Source: Lachnospiraceae bacterium (GTDB lineage: Bacteria > Bacillota > Clostridia > Lachnospirales > Lachnospiraceae). Taken from it: DNA of 17,348 nucleotides. The stretch covers positions 1-17,348 of the forward strand of contig JAHZFJ010000007.1 in the NCBI GenBank assembly GCA_019421365.1, written 5' to 3'. A program made the translations under genes and the position numbers. Below the pieces are notes generated by a model. That model had not been told where the DNA came from. It did not search any database and saw only the letters and a list, made by a program, of their open reading frames with translations. Within the stretch, counting starts at the first letter, position 1. Every line of letters starts with the position of its first letter. Of the stretch, positions 1-6,063 are shown piece by piece.

Positions 1-43
1 CACATGTAGTTGACTGTTACTAATAGGTCGAGGGCTTAACCAA
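1..43 (+). rRNA. 3' end of 23S ribosomal RNA (partial)
   Basis: The sequence around 19-43 (TACTAATAGGTCGAGGGCTT, then AACC) is the conserved 3' end of bacterial 23S rRNA. The gene begins before the window, so only the last ~43 bases are seen. The exact mature end is approximate and was placed after AACC by analogy with other Firmicutes. No 5S rRNA follows before the terminator at 131-159. Confidence 0.93.
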
Positions 44-130
44 AAAGATTCTGACTAAAGAGTAAAAAACACTCTTATTCAATGTGTAGTTTTGAATGTA
101 CAAGAGTGAATGTATTCACTTTATAAATAG
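44..130 (+). other. rRNA operon trailer with small hairpins, no 5S
   Basis: This stretch lies between the 23S end and the terminator. It can form two short hairpins: AAGAGT (58-63) with ACTCTT (71-76), and AGTGAA (105-110) with TTCACT (115-120). A third weak pairing, TTCAA with TTGAA, lies between them. Such structures in this position probably serve processing of the pre-rRNA 3' end. It is too short for a 5S gene, and no 5S-like sequence is visible. Confidence 0.5.
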
Positions 131-159
131 ACACTTAACCGTATGGTTAGGTGTTTTTT
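131..159 (+). terminator. Rho-independent terminator of the rRNA operon
   Basis: ACACTTAACC (131-140) pairs with GGTTAGGTGT over 10 bp with one G-T pair and a short loop. It is followed directly by a run of T (154-159). Its position after the 23S end suits the end of the rrn operon. Confidence 0.85.
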
Positions 160-187
160 ACGTATAACGGAATTTCTGTTACGTATA
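158..187. repeat. Pair of 9-bp direct repeats TTACGTATA
   Basis: TTACGTATA occurs at 158-166 and again at 179-187, 21 bp apart start to start, which is about two helical turns. The bases between (TAACGGAA/TTCTGTTA) are themselves nearly palindromic. The pair lies between the rrn terminator and the bcp promoter. It could be a regulator binding site or chance; no known operator is recognised. Confidence 0.35.
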
Positions 188-252
188 GATTAATTCTTTG
201 TTATAGTTCTCTCAAAGAATAAAAAAACTCTTGTAAATTTAGCTCAGATTGA

Positions 253-261
253 TGATAATAT
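253..261 (+). promoter_or_regulatory. Candidate extended -10 promoter for bcp-yaaA
   Basis: TGaTAATAT is an extended -10 element. A possible -35, TTGTAA (231-236), lies 19 bp upstream, which is long, so the TG extension is probably the main determinant. It would give a leader of about 60 bases before bcp. Confidence 0.45.
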
Positions 262-327
262 AAATGAGTATAAATGAATTATTAAGGACATAATGAAACA
301 AAATCGGAATGAAAGAAGGAGGATAAT

Positions 328-783
328 ATGTTAGAAGTAGGAACAAAAGCGCCAGATTTTACATTATTAGATCAAGATGGAAATGAAGTATCACTAAGTG
401 ATTTTAGAGGGAAAAAAGTAGCATTATACTTTTATCCAAAAGATAGTACCCCTGGTTGTACAAAGCAAGCTTGCGCATATCAAAGTTCATTAAATGATTT
501 TATAGATAAAGATGTTAAAGTGATTGGAATTAGTAAGGATAGTGTTAAGAGTCATAAGAATTTTAGTACAAAGCAAGGTTTAACATTTACACTATTATCT
601 GATCCAGAGTTAATTGCGATTCAAGCATATGATGTTTGGAAAGAGAAGAAGATGTATGGAAAAGTGAGTATGGGTGTCGTACGTTCGTCATATCTGATTG
701 ATGAAAATGGAATTATTGAGAAAGTGTACGAAAAAGTTAAACCTGATATGAATGCTACTGAGATGTTAAAGGATATGGAATAA
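328..783 (+). CDS. bcp: Thioredoxin-dependent peroxiredoxin, BCP/PrxQ type
   Basis: A cytoplasmic thiol peroxidase that reduces H2O2 and organic hydroperoxides using thioredoxin. The 151-residue product is the normal length of the BCP branch of peroxiredoxins. It shows the motif FYPKDSTPGCTKQAC at 35-49. Cys44 is the expected peroxidatic cysteine and Cys49 the resolving one, with the five-residue spacing of two-Cys BCP enzymes. The later VVRSSYLID segment matches the conserved region that carries the active-site arginine. The ATG is set by AAGGAGG at 316-322, 5 bases upstream. It is followed after 4 bases by yaaA, so the two are very probably one operon for peroxide defence. Family assignment is firm; substrate preference cannot be read from the sequence. 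Confidence 0.95.
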   Translation: MLEVGTKAPDFTLLDQDGNEVSLSDFRGKKVALYFYPKDSTPGCTKQACAYQSSLNDFIDKDVKVIGISKDSVKSHKNFSTKQGLTFTLLSDPELIAIQAYDVWKEKKMYGKVSMGVVRSSYLIDENGIIEKVYEKVKPDMNATEMLKDME

Positions 784-787
784 GTAT

Positions 788-1546
788 ATGTTAGTATTTA
801 TATCACCAGCTAAAACAATGAAAATCAATAAGATGGAAGCAGTTGAATGTGAAAAGCCACTGTTTGAACCATATAATAGGAAGGTCTTGAATGTATTGCA
901 AGAATTATCAGTGCCAAACATTCAGTCTATTATGAAGGTAAATGAAAAAATTGCTACTAAAACTTATGAAAATCATAATAATATTCAGTTTGATGCTGCT
1001 GGTTCGCCTGCCTTATATACGTACGATGGGATTCAATATAAAGCAATGGCTACGGAATTATTTACGAATGATGATATGATTTATGCAAATGATCATGTTA
1101 GAATACTTAGTGGCTTATATGGAATATTGAAACCAAATACAAGTATTTACCCATATCGTTTGGAGATGCAATTAAAACTGCCTATAGAAAAAGCGAAGAA
1201 TCTGTATGAATTTTGGGAGGAACCAATAATAGAATACTTACAAAATGCAGAAAGTAGGCATCAAGTATATGTGAACTTAGCTTCATTAGAATATAGTAAA
1301 GTTATAGCAAATTTTATGAAGCATGAAGAAGTAGATTTCTTAACTTGTACCTTCAAAGTTAAGAAGGGAGACAAGCTTAAAGTAGAATCTACAGCTTCAA
1401 AAAAAGCACGGGGGCTAATGGTTCAATATATAGTAAAGAATCGAATAGAAGAAAAAGAAGGACTTCGTAAGTTCAATTTAGATGGTTTCACGTATTGTAA
1501 TGAAACCAGTTCTGAACAGGAATATATATTTATAAAACAAGTTTAA
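788..1546 (+). CDS. yaaA: Peroxide stress protein YaaA (DUF328/UPF0246)
   Basis: The 252-residue protein has the usual YaaA length and hallmarks: the N-terminal LVFISPAKTM, YDGIQYK near 79-85, VRILSGLYGILKP at 104-116 and PYRLEM at 122-127. In E. coli YaaA is induced by H2O2 through OxyR, limits DNA damage by lowering free iron, and binds DNA. The same role here is inference from the family and from the neighbouring peroxiredoxin. It starts 4 bases after bcp with only a weak ribosome binding site (AAAGGA at 768-773, 14 bases away). Translation is therefore probably coupled to bcp. A long hairpin follows the stop. The family call is certain; the molecular mechanism of YaaA is not settled even in E. 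coli. Confidence 0.93.
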   Translation: MLVFISPAKTMKINKMEAVECEKPLFEPYNRKVLNVLQELSVPNIQSIMKVNEKIATKTYENHNNIQFDAAGSPALYTYDGIQYKAMATELFTNDDMIYANDHVRILSGLYGILKPNTSIYPYRLEMQLKLPIEKAKNLYEFWEEPIIEYLQNAESRHQVYVNLASLEYSKVIANFMKHEEVDFLTCTFKVKKGDKLKVESTASKKARGLMVQYIVKNRIEEKEGLRKFNLDGFTYCNETSSEQEYIFIKQV

Positions 1547-1555
1547 TAGATATAG

Positions 1556-1603
1556 AATAAGTAGATAAGTATGACATTATGTAGTCATATTTATCTACTT
1601 ATT
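1556..1603. terminator. Long-stem terminator after yaaA
   Basis: AATAAGTAGATAAGTATGAC (1556-1575) pairs with GTCATATTTATCTACTTATT (1584-1603). That is 20 bp with one G-T pair and an 8-base loop. The bases after it are U-rich (ATTTAAT) but not a clean run, so termination efficiency is uncertain. The stem is nearly symmetrical and could act both ways. Confidence 0.65.
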
Positions 1604-1738
1604 ATTTAATACATAGACAAAGAGTGGTTTAAGTCAAATATGACTATAATTTTGTCGAATTATTTCACTTATTTTTCACATTGGTTTTGTATTATTAAAA
1701 AGATGATTAATGATAAATGTTTGAAGAGAGGTTGAAAT

Positions 1739-3394
1739 ATGAAGAAAAAATATTATTTTCTTATTGGAGTTATTGGTTTGTTACTAATAGCTGGAATTCT
1801 ACTAGTTACAAATGATAGTCTAAAGGACAAGATTTATCTGAATTATTATACTTCAGTAAAAACAGAAGGATCTATGGGTGATCAGATTCATGTAGTTGAT
1901 AACAAGAAAGATGTGTCAATGTGGAATACTGACTTACAGAATACAATTGAGAAGAAGATAGCTAAGGAAGCAAAAAAAGCTACTTTTGATAACCCATTTA
2001 TTATCTATAATCCATATGGTACGAATACATGCGCTGTGAATGTATATTACACAACGAAAGAAGCAACTAGTATGGAATATACAATTTCAGTAGATGAAGA
2101 AGGAATACCTGACTTCACAAGAACGGCTTATAATGGACAAGAAACTGGGACAACTAAGACACATGAGTATCAAATCATAGGTCTTATACCAAATGAAGTT
2201 AACACGGTAACAATGAGAAGTAAAAATAGTGAGGGTGAAGTTGTTGATGAATATACTTTTACTTTAACAATGGAAGGCCTTGTAACAGATAGTCAATCAA
2301 AGCTTGAAATAACAGAAGGAGATAGTACGCAAGAAATTTCTGAAGGTTTATACGCAGTTTTAGGACATGATAAAGCATATAATGCAAATGTATATATCTA
2401 TGATAACGATGGAATTATCCGTTCGGAATTACCATTAAAGGGGTATCGTTCGGACCGCATCTTATTTATTGATGACACAATGGTTTATTCATATGATTTT
2501 AATAAATTAGCATTCGTTAACCGTCTGGGAAAGATTGAGAGAAAAATTGATCTTGGAAATTACGAATTACACCATGATTTTGAATATGATGAAATTAACA
2601 ATACTATTCTATTATTAGCGAATGAGCTAGGCACTGATACTATCGAAGATGTTATTATACGTGTTGATTTAGAAGATGGAGCAGTCACTAAATTAGTGGA
2701 TATGAAAGATTTAATGCCTGAAGCTAAGGCAATGGCTATAGAACCAGAAGAAGGAAATACGTATGGTGGAGATGAATTAGACTGGATTCACCTTAACACT
2801 CTTGATATAATTGATGGGAAAGATCTAATCTTAAGTTCTAGGGAATATAGTACGATTATTCGATTAAACAATGTATATGAACAACCAGAAATTGCTTACT
2901 TTATCTCTGATGAGTCAGTTTGGAATGGTACGGTATATGAAGATTATATGTTAGATAAGGTAGGAGATTTCGTTTCACAAGCAGGTCAACATACAGTAAC
3001 CTATCTTGAAGATCCATCGTTACCTGATAATCAATATTATTTATATATGTTTAATAATAACTATAAAGGTGCAAGAACAAGACCAGATTTTGATTGGTCA
3101 GCTTATGTAGGTGCGGGAACTTACTCTAAAGGCGATAATTCTTACTTATATCAATATTTAGTTGATGAGGAAAAAGGTACGTACGAGTTAGTAAAAAAAG
3201 TTGCACTACCTTATTCAAGTATTGTAAGCTCGACACAATACTATAAGGATAATCTTGTAACAAGCTCTGGTATGTCACATTGCTTTAATGAATATGATTC
3301 AGAAGGCAAGCTAATACGTGAATATAAGTATTCTGCAGAAAAATATGCATATCGTGCCTTAAAGTATAGTTTTGAATCATTCTGGTTTCAATAA
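1739..3394 (+). CDS. Membrane-anchored aryl-sulfate sulfotransferase-like protein (ASST family)
   Basis: This 551-residue protein resembles PAPS-independent arylsulfotransferases, which move sulfate from one phenol ester to another. Residues 2-4 are lysines followed by one hydrophobic segment (5-23). There is no lipobox, so the protein is probably anchored with its body outside the cell. An N-terminal beta domain (about 85-180, NPYGTNTCAVNVYY) precedes a propeller-like region. Likely counterparts of the E. coli AssT active-site residues are His278/279 (ELHHDFEYD), His351 (DWIHLN), Arg368 (SSREYS) and His418 (GQHTV). The last would be the sulfated histidine; this alignment is by eye. The start has AGAGAGG at 1725-1731. 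There are only two cysteines, Cys98 and Cys515. No clear terminator separates it from the small thiol-redox gene downstream. Family call is fairly firm; substrate unknown. Confidence 0.82.
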   Translation: MKKKYYFLIGVIGLLLIAGILLVTNDSLKDKIYLNYYTSVKTEGSMGDQIHVVDNKKDVSMWNTDLQNTIEKKIAKEAKKATFDNPFIIYNPYGTNTCAVNVYYTTKEATSMEYTISVDEEGIPDFTRTAYNGQETGTTKTHEYQIIGLIPNEVNTVTMRSKNSEGEVVDEYTFTLTMEGLVTDSQSKLEITEGDSTQEISEGLYAVLGHDKAYNANVYIYDNDGIIRSELPLKGYRSDRILFIDDTMVYSYDFNKLAFVNRLGKIERKIDLGNYELHHDFEYDEINNTILLLANELGTDTIEDVIIRVDLEDGAVTKLVDMKDLMPEAKAMAIEPEEGNTYGGDELDWIHLNTLDIIDGKDLILSSREYSTIIRLNNVYEQPEIAYFISDESVWNGTVYEDYMLDKVGDFVSQAGQHTVTYLEDPSLPDNQYYLYMFNNNYKGARTRPDFDWSAYVGAGTYSKGDNSYLYQYLVDEEKGTYELVKKVALPYSSIVSSTQYYKDNLVTSSGMSHCFNEYDSEGKLIREYKYSAEKYAYRALKYSFESFWFQ

Positions 3395-3436
3395 TTGAAA
3401 AGTAAATAAGAAAACTCATTAATATATCTGAATTTG

Positions 3437-3445
3437 TGCTATAAT
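3437..3445 (+). promoter_or_regulatory. Extended -10 promoter of the glutaredoxin-like gene
   Basis: TGcTATAAT is a perfect extended -10. No good -35 lies 17 bp upstream (CATTAA at 3417-3422). Transcription would begin near 3452, after the upstream in-frame ATG at 3434. That rules out the longer reading of the next gene from this promoter. Confidence 0.65.
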
Positions 3446-3462
3446 AGTCTTAAAATCGTAAT

Positions 3463-3469
3463 AAGGAGG
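3463..3469 (+). promoter_or_regulatory. Ribosome binding site fixing the start at 3479
   Basis: AAGGAGG lies 9 bases before the ATG at 3479. The alternative ATG at 3434 has no such site, so 3479 is taken as the start. Confidence 0.85.
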
Positions 3470-3478
3470 AAAAAGTAT

Positions 3479-3793
3479 ATGAAAATTGTAATGTATGGTG
3501 CGCCAATCTGTGGCGATTGTGTTATTGCGAAAGAAAGACTGTTAGCAAAGGAAGATGTAATACTCGATTATCGTAATATCATTGAATCTACATCAGTATT
3601 GAAAGAATTCCTATCTTATAGAGATAATGATGCGATATTTGATGATGTAAAGGCAAATGGTAAAATTGGAATTCCCTTTTTCCTATTAGAAGATGGCACT
3701 AAGACATTCCAGATTGATTCTTATGTCGATGTTGATCTAACATCAGATAATGAAATACAAGCTTGTTCTCTTGATGGAAAAGGTAATTGCTAG
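3479..3793 (+). CDS. Glutaredoxin-like thiol-redox protein (CGDC)
   Basis: A small thioredoxin-fold protein of 104 residues. It opens with a beta strand (MKIVMYG), then the redox motif Cys11-Gly-Asp-Cys14. IGIP follows with the expected cis-proline at Pro66, and after it FFLLEDG. It lacks a signal peptide, so it should be cytoplasmic and act in thiol-disulfide exchange. Extra cysteines are Cys96 and the terminal Cys104. CGDC differs from the CPYC of classical glutaredoxins, and the true partner (glutathione, bacillithiol, thioredoxin or a metal) is unknown. It has its own extended -10 promoter and a terminator after it. It follows the sulfotransferase-like gene with about 85 bases between and might also be read from there. 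Fold assignment is good; function is open. Confidence 0.8.
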   Translation: MKIVMYGAPICGDCVIAKERLLAKEDVILDYRNIIESTSVLKEFLSYRDNDAIFDDVKANGKIGIPFFLLEDGTKTFQIDSYVDVDLTSDNEIQACSLDGKGNC

Positions 3794-3814
3794 GTTAAAA
3801 ATATATTTAATGAA

Positions 3815-3860
3815 AGGTTATAATAAGCTCTTTATAAAAGGTTTATTATAACCTCTTTTT
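3815..3860 (+). terminator. Rho-independent terminator after the glutaredoxin-like gene
   Basis: AGGTTATAATAA (3815-3826) pairs with TTATTATAACCT (3843-3854). A 16-base loop lies between, and TCTTTTT follows. The 12-bp stem and T run make a normal intrinsic terminator. Confidence 0.85.
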
Positions 3861-3919
3861 GATTAAGAAAAAATAATACTCTAAAAATGTTGTTATTTGT
3901 CTAAATACATTAATTTCAT

Positions 3920-3948
3920 TTGTATTTTGTAAACGATTATATTATAAT
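3920..3948 (+). promoter_or_regulatory. Candidate sigma-A promoter of cheV
   Basis: TTGTAT (3920-3925) and TATAAT (3943-3948) are 17 bp apart, giving a leader of about 105 bases. I looked for a motility (sigma-28 type, TAAA-N15-GCCGATAA) promoter in the leader and found no good match. Confidence 0.6.
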
Positions 3949-4060
3949 TATGGTAGGATATTCTATAACTTTTCAGAATTATGAAAATGAATAGTTACAA
4001 TATTTATACACATATAAAGGATCAGAGAAAAATGAGAATATATAAAGTGGAGGATAGATC

Positions 4061-4960
4061 ATGGAAACTGGAATATTACTAGAAAGTGGAACGAATGAGT
4101 TAGAGATTCTCGAATTCAAAGTTGGGTCAAACTATTATGGGATCAATGTGGCTAAGATTAAAGAAATTTTATCATATAAGGAACCAACACCAATTCCAAA
4201 TGCACATCCATGTGTAGAAGGAATTTTTATGCCAAGAGATGTAATTATCTCAATTATCGATTTAGCAAAAAATCTTAATTTAGCTCCATCAGCTGATAAA
4301 TCAAAAGATATGTACATAGTAACGAATTTTAATAGTCTTAACATTGCTTTCCATGTACATGGAGTTGTAGGAATTCATCGTGTATCTTGGGCTGATATTA
4401 TCAAACCAGATGAAACTGTTAATTCAGCAGGAGCAGGAATAGCAACTGGTATTGTTAAAATTGATAACCGACTAATAGTAATTCTTGACTTTGAAAAAAT
4501 TGTTTCGGATATTAATCCAGAGACAGGTTTACGTGTTTCTGATATTACACATTTGGGTGAGAGAGAACGTAACAATTCGCCTATTATAATGGCTGAGGAT
4601 TCACCTTTATTAGGTAAATTAATCTTTGATAGCTTAACAAAATCCGGATATACCAACATTAAGAGATTTAATGATGGGTTAGAGGCTTGGAATCAATTAA
4701 TTGAGTACAAGACAAGTGGAACTATTAATGAGAATGTTCATTGTGTAATTACAGATATTGAAATGCCACAGATGGATGGACATAGATTAACTAAGTTAAT
4801 CAAAGAGGATAACGAATTAAAAGAAGTTCCTGTAATTATCTTCTCATCATTAATTAATGATGAAATGAGAAGAAAAGGTGAATTATTAGGAGCAGATGCA
4901 CAGTTAACAAAACCTGAAATTGGAAAGCTTGTTGGAGCTGTAGATCAGTTGATTTATTAA
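4061..4960 (+). CDS. cheV: Chemotaxis coupling protein CheV (CheW domain + receiver)
   Basis: The 299-residue product has the CheV two-domain layout. A CheW-like domain (about 12-155, starting ELEILEFKVGSNYYGINV) couples methyl-accepting chemoreceptors to the CheA kinase. A response-regulator receiver follows (about 173-299). The receiver keeps the acidic pair Glu179/Asp180, the phospho-acceptor Asp232 in TDIEMPQMDG, Ser262/Ser263 at the switch position, and Lys284 in TKPE, so it should be phosphorylated by CheA. In Bacillus CheV phosphorylation adjusts receptor-kinase coupling during adaptation. GGAGG at 4049-4053 fixes the ATG. It is a single-gene unit with no other motility gene in the window, which is common for cheV. 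The assignment is firm; which receptors it serves is unknown. Confidence 0.95.
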   Translation: METGILLESGTNELEILEFKVGSNYYGINVAKIKEILSYKEPTPIPNAHPCVEGIFMPRDVIISIIDLAKNLNLAPSADKSKDMYIVTNFNSLNIAFHVHGVVGIHRVSWADIIKPDETVNSAGAGIATGIVKIDNRLIVILDFEKIVSDINPETGLRVSDITHLGERERNNSPIIMAEDSPLLGKLIFDSLTKSGYTNIKRFNDGLEAWNQLIEYKTSGTINENVHCVITDIEMPQMDGHRLTKLIKEDNELKEVPVIIFSSLINDEMRRKGELLGADAQLTKPEIGKLVGAVDQLIY

Positions 4961-4981
4961 TTACAATTCATATAAAAGAAG

Positions 4982-5011
4982 GTGGTGTTATAGATTAACA
5001 TCACTTTTTTT
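4982..5011 (+). terminator. Rho-independent terminator of cheV
   Basis: GTGGTGTTA (4982-4990) pairs with TAACATCAC (4996-5004) with one G-T pair and a 5-base loop. Seven T follow at once. Confidence 0.9.
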
Positions 5012-5031
5012 ATGAAAAGATTTAATTTAAT

Positions 5032-5053
5032 AACTTTTCATATATGAGAAGTT
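5032..5053. promoter_or_regulatory. 22-bp near-perfect palindrome in the promoter of the Sir2-like gene
   Basis: AACTTTTCATATATGAGAAG followed by TT is an inverted repeat across its full 22 bp, apart from one mismatched position. It overlaps the place of the -35 element and ends 4 bp before the TATAAT at 5058-5063. It lies upstream of the expected transcription start, so it is better read as a repressor operator than as an RNA hairpin. No known regulator is assigned. Confidence 0.5.
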
Positions 5054-5057
5054 AAGT

Positions 5058-5063
5058 TATAAT
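5058..5063 (+). promoter_or_regulatory. -10 element of the Sir2-like gene
   Basis: TATAAT at 5058-5063 with a weak -35, TTTTCA (5035-5040), 17 bp upstream. The -35 is inside the palindrome at 5032-5053. Confidence 0.5.
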
Positions 5064-5113
5064 AAATTTAGCTCTTAAAAGTTACAAAATGAAAGAAATG
5101 AAATGAGGCATAT

Positions 5114-5941
5114 ATGAATAATCAAATGGATTTAATAAAAAGTAAAATAGAAGAAGCAGATTATATATTAGTGGGATGCGGACTAGGTTTTGAAAAAGGT
5201 GCATATTTAGAAGAAGATGTTTATAAACCACTTTCTAAGTTAGGCATTAATTCAAAATCTAAATTATTAGAAGAATTACAAGATGATGAGGCGGCTAGTT
5301 GGATTCATCAGATACTTGTCAACTACTACAGTAAGCAGAATACATTGAAATCGTATTCTTTGTTAAATGAATTAATCAAGGATAAGAATTATTTCGTTTT
5401 ATCCATGAATACAAGTGAATTAATAATGCAATCTGGTATAGAACAAAGCAAGATAGTAATGCCTTGTGGCAATGAAGGACTGTTTCAATGTAGTAAGTCT
5501 TGTACACATGATATTCATTTGAATCAAGAATATGTTAGGAAATTTATTGAAGAATTATCCATTATAATTAATGATGTTAAATCAGGGAAATCAATCAAAG
5601 AATATCTACCAAAGTGTAAGGAATGTAGTGAACCATTAACATTTAATGTACGAGCTAATGTAGAGAGTTATGTAGAAGAAGGATACTTGCCACAATGGCA
5701 AAATTACATGCAGTGGTTATCACGTACTCTTAATAAGAAATTATTATTATTAGAACTAGATGTTAACTTCACATTACCATCATTAATTCGCTGGCCTTTT
5801 GAAAAGAATGCATATCTTAATAACAAAGCATTCTTAATTCGTGTGAATCAAGAGTTCCCACAATTACCTGAAGAAATTAATGGTAAAGGGATATCGGTTG
5901 CAATGTCATCAAATGAGTTTCTGGAAGTAGTAAATAAGTAA
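5114..5941 (+). CDS. Divergent Sir2-like (sirtuin family) protein
   Basis: The 275-residue protein has the outline of a sirtuin, an NAD-binding Rossmann fold with a small zinc module. It begins ADYILVGCGLGFEKGAY (15-31) where sirtuins have GAGxS. The sirtuin TxNxD stretch is replaced by LSMNTSELIMQSGI (96-109). GNEGLFQCSKSC (119-130) and CKEC (168-171) give a Cys4 zinc site: Cys126, Cys130, Cys168, Cys171. LLLELDVNFTLPSLIRWPFE (211-230) and FLIRVN (240-245) match the C-terminal Rossmann part. The general-base histidine of classical sirtuins is absent. GNEGLFQC recalls the class M sirtuins (SirTM), which ADP-ribosylate lipoylated GcvH-L. However, no macrodomain, GcvH-L or lipoate ligase gene is near. 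It may be an altered ADP-ribosyltransferase or a non-catalytic NAD/ADP-ribose binder. The start is set by TGAGG at 5104-5108, a modest site. Confidence 0.72.
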   Translation: MNNQMDLIKSKIEEADYILVGCGLGFEKGAYLEEDVYKPLSKLGINSKSKLLEELQDDEAASWIHQILVNYYSKQNTLKSYSLLNELIKDKNYFVLSMNTSELIMQSGIEQSKIVMPCGNEGLFQCSKSCTHDIHLNQEYVRKFIEELSIIINDVKSGKSIKEYLPKCKECSEPLTFNVRANVESYVEEGYLPQWQNYMQWLSRTLNKKLLLLELDVNFTLPSLIRWPFEKNAYLNNKAFLIRVNQEFPQLPEEINGKGISVAMSSNEFLEVVNK

Positions 5942-6001
5942 CAAAACCCTTAAAAAAGCCTATTTATCGGCAAAATTCAACTTATTTCCGTTTCATTTTA
6001 G

Positions 6002-6030
6002 TTGTTAAATAAATACTTATGTGGTAATAT
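6002..6030 (+). promoter_or_regulatory. Promoter of the acidic-repeat membrane protein gene
   Basis: TTGTTA (6002-6007), a 17-bp spacer, and TAATAT (6025-6030) preceded by TG at 6022-6023, an extended -10. This is one of the best promoter matches in the window. No convincing terminator lies between the Sir2-like stop and this promoter. Confidence 0.7.
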
Positions 6031-6063
6031 AAGAGATAATAATACTAGTTTGGAGGTGGATAG

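Noticed and set aside
44..130. 5S rRNA or tRNA after the 23S
   Set aside because: The space is too short for 5S, and no 5S motifs or cloverleaf could be drawn.
240..300. PerR-type operator upstream of bcp
   Set aside because: Only a loose ATTAT-n7-ATAAT arrangement is present near 280-295; it does not match the PerR box well enough to report.
3386..3400. TTTCAATAATTGAAA inverted repeat at the end of the sulfotransferase-like gene
   Set aside because: Seven-bp arms with no loop and no T run, overlapping the stop codon; not a terminator and no operator context.
3434..3478. Upstream in-frame ATG of the glutaredoxin-like gene
   Set aside because: It lies before the -10 element at 3440-3445 and has no ribosome binding site; 3479 has AAGGAGG.
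3861..4060. Riboswitch (for example cyclic di-GMP) in the cheV leader
   Set aside because: The ~105-base leader is AT-rich and shows no conserved riboswitch core or strong stems.
5942..5990. Possible terminator after the Sir2-like gene (GCC...GGC)
   Set aside because: Three-bp GC arms without a T run; too weak to call.
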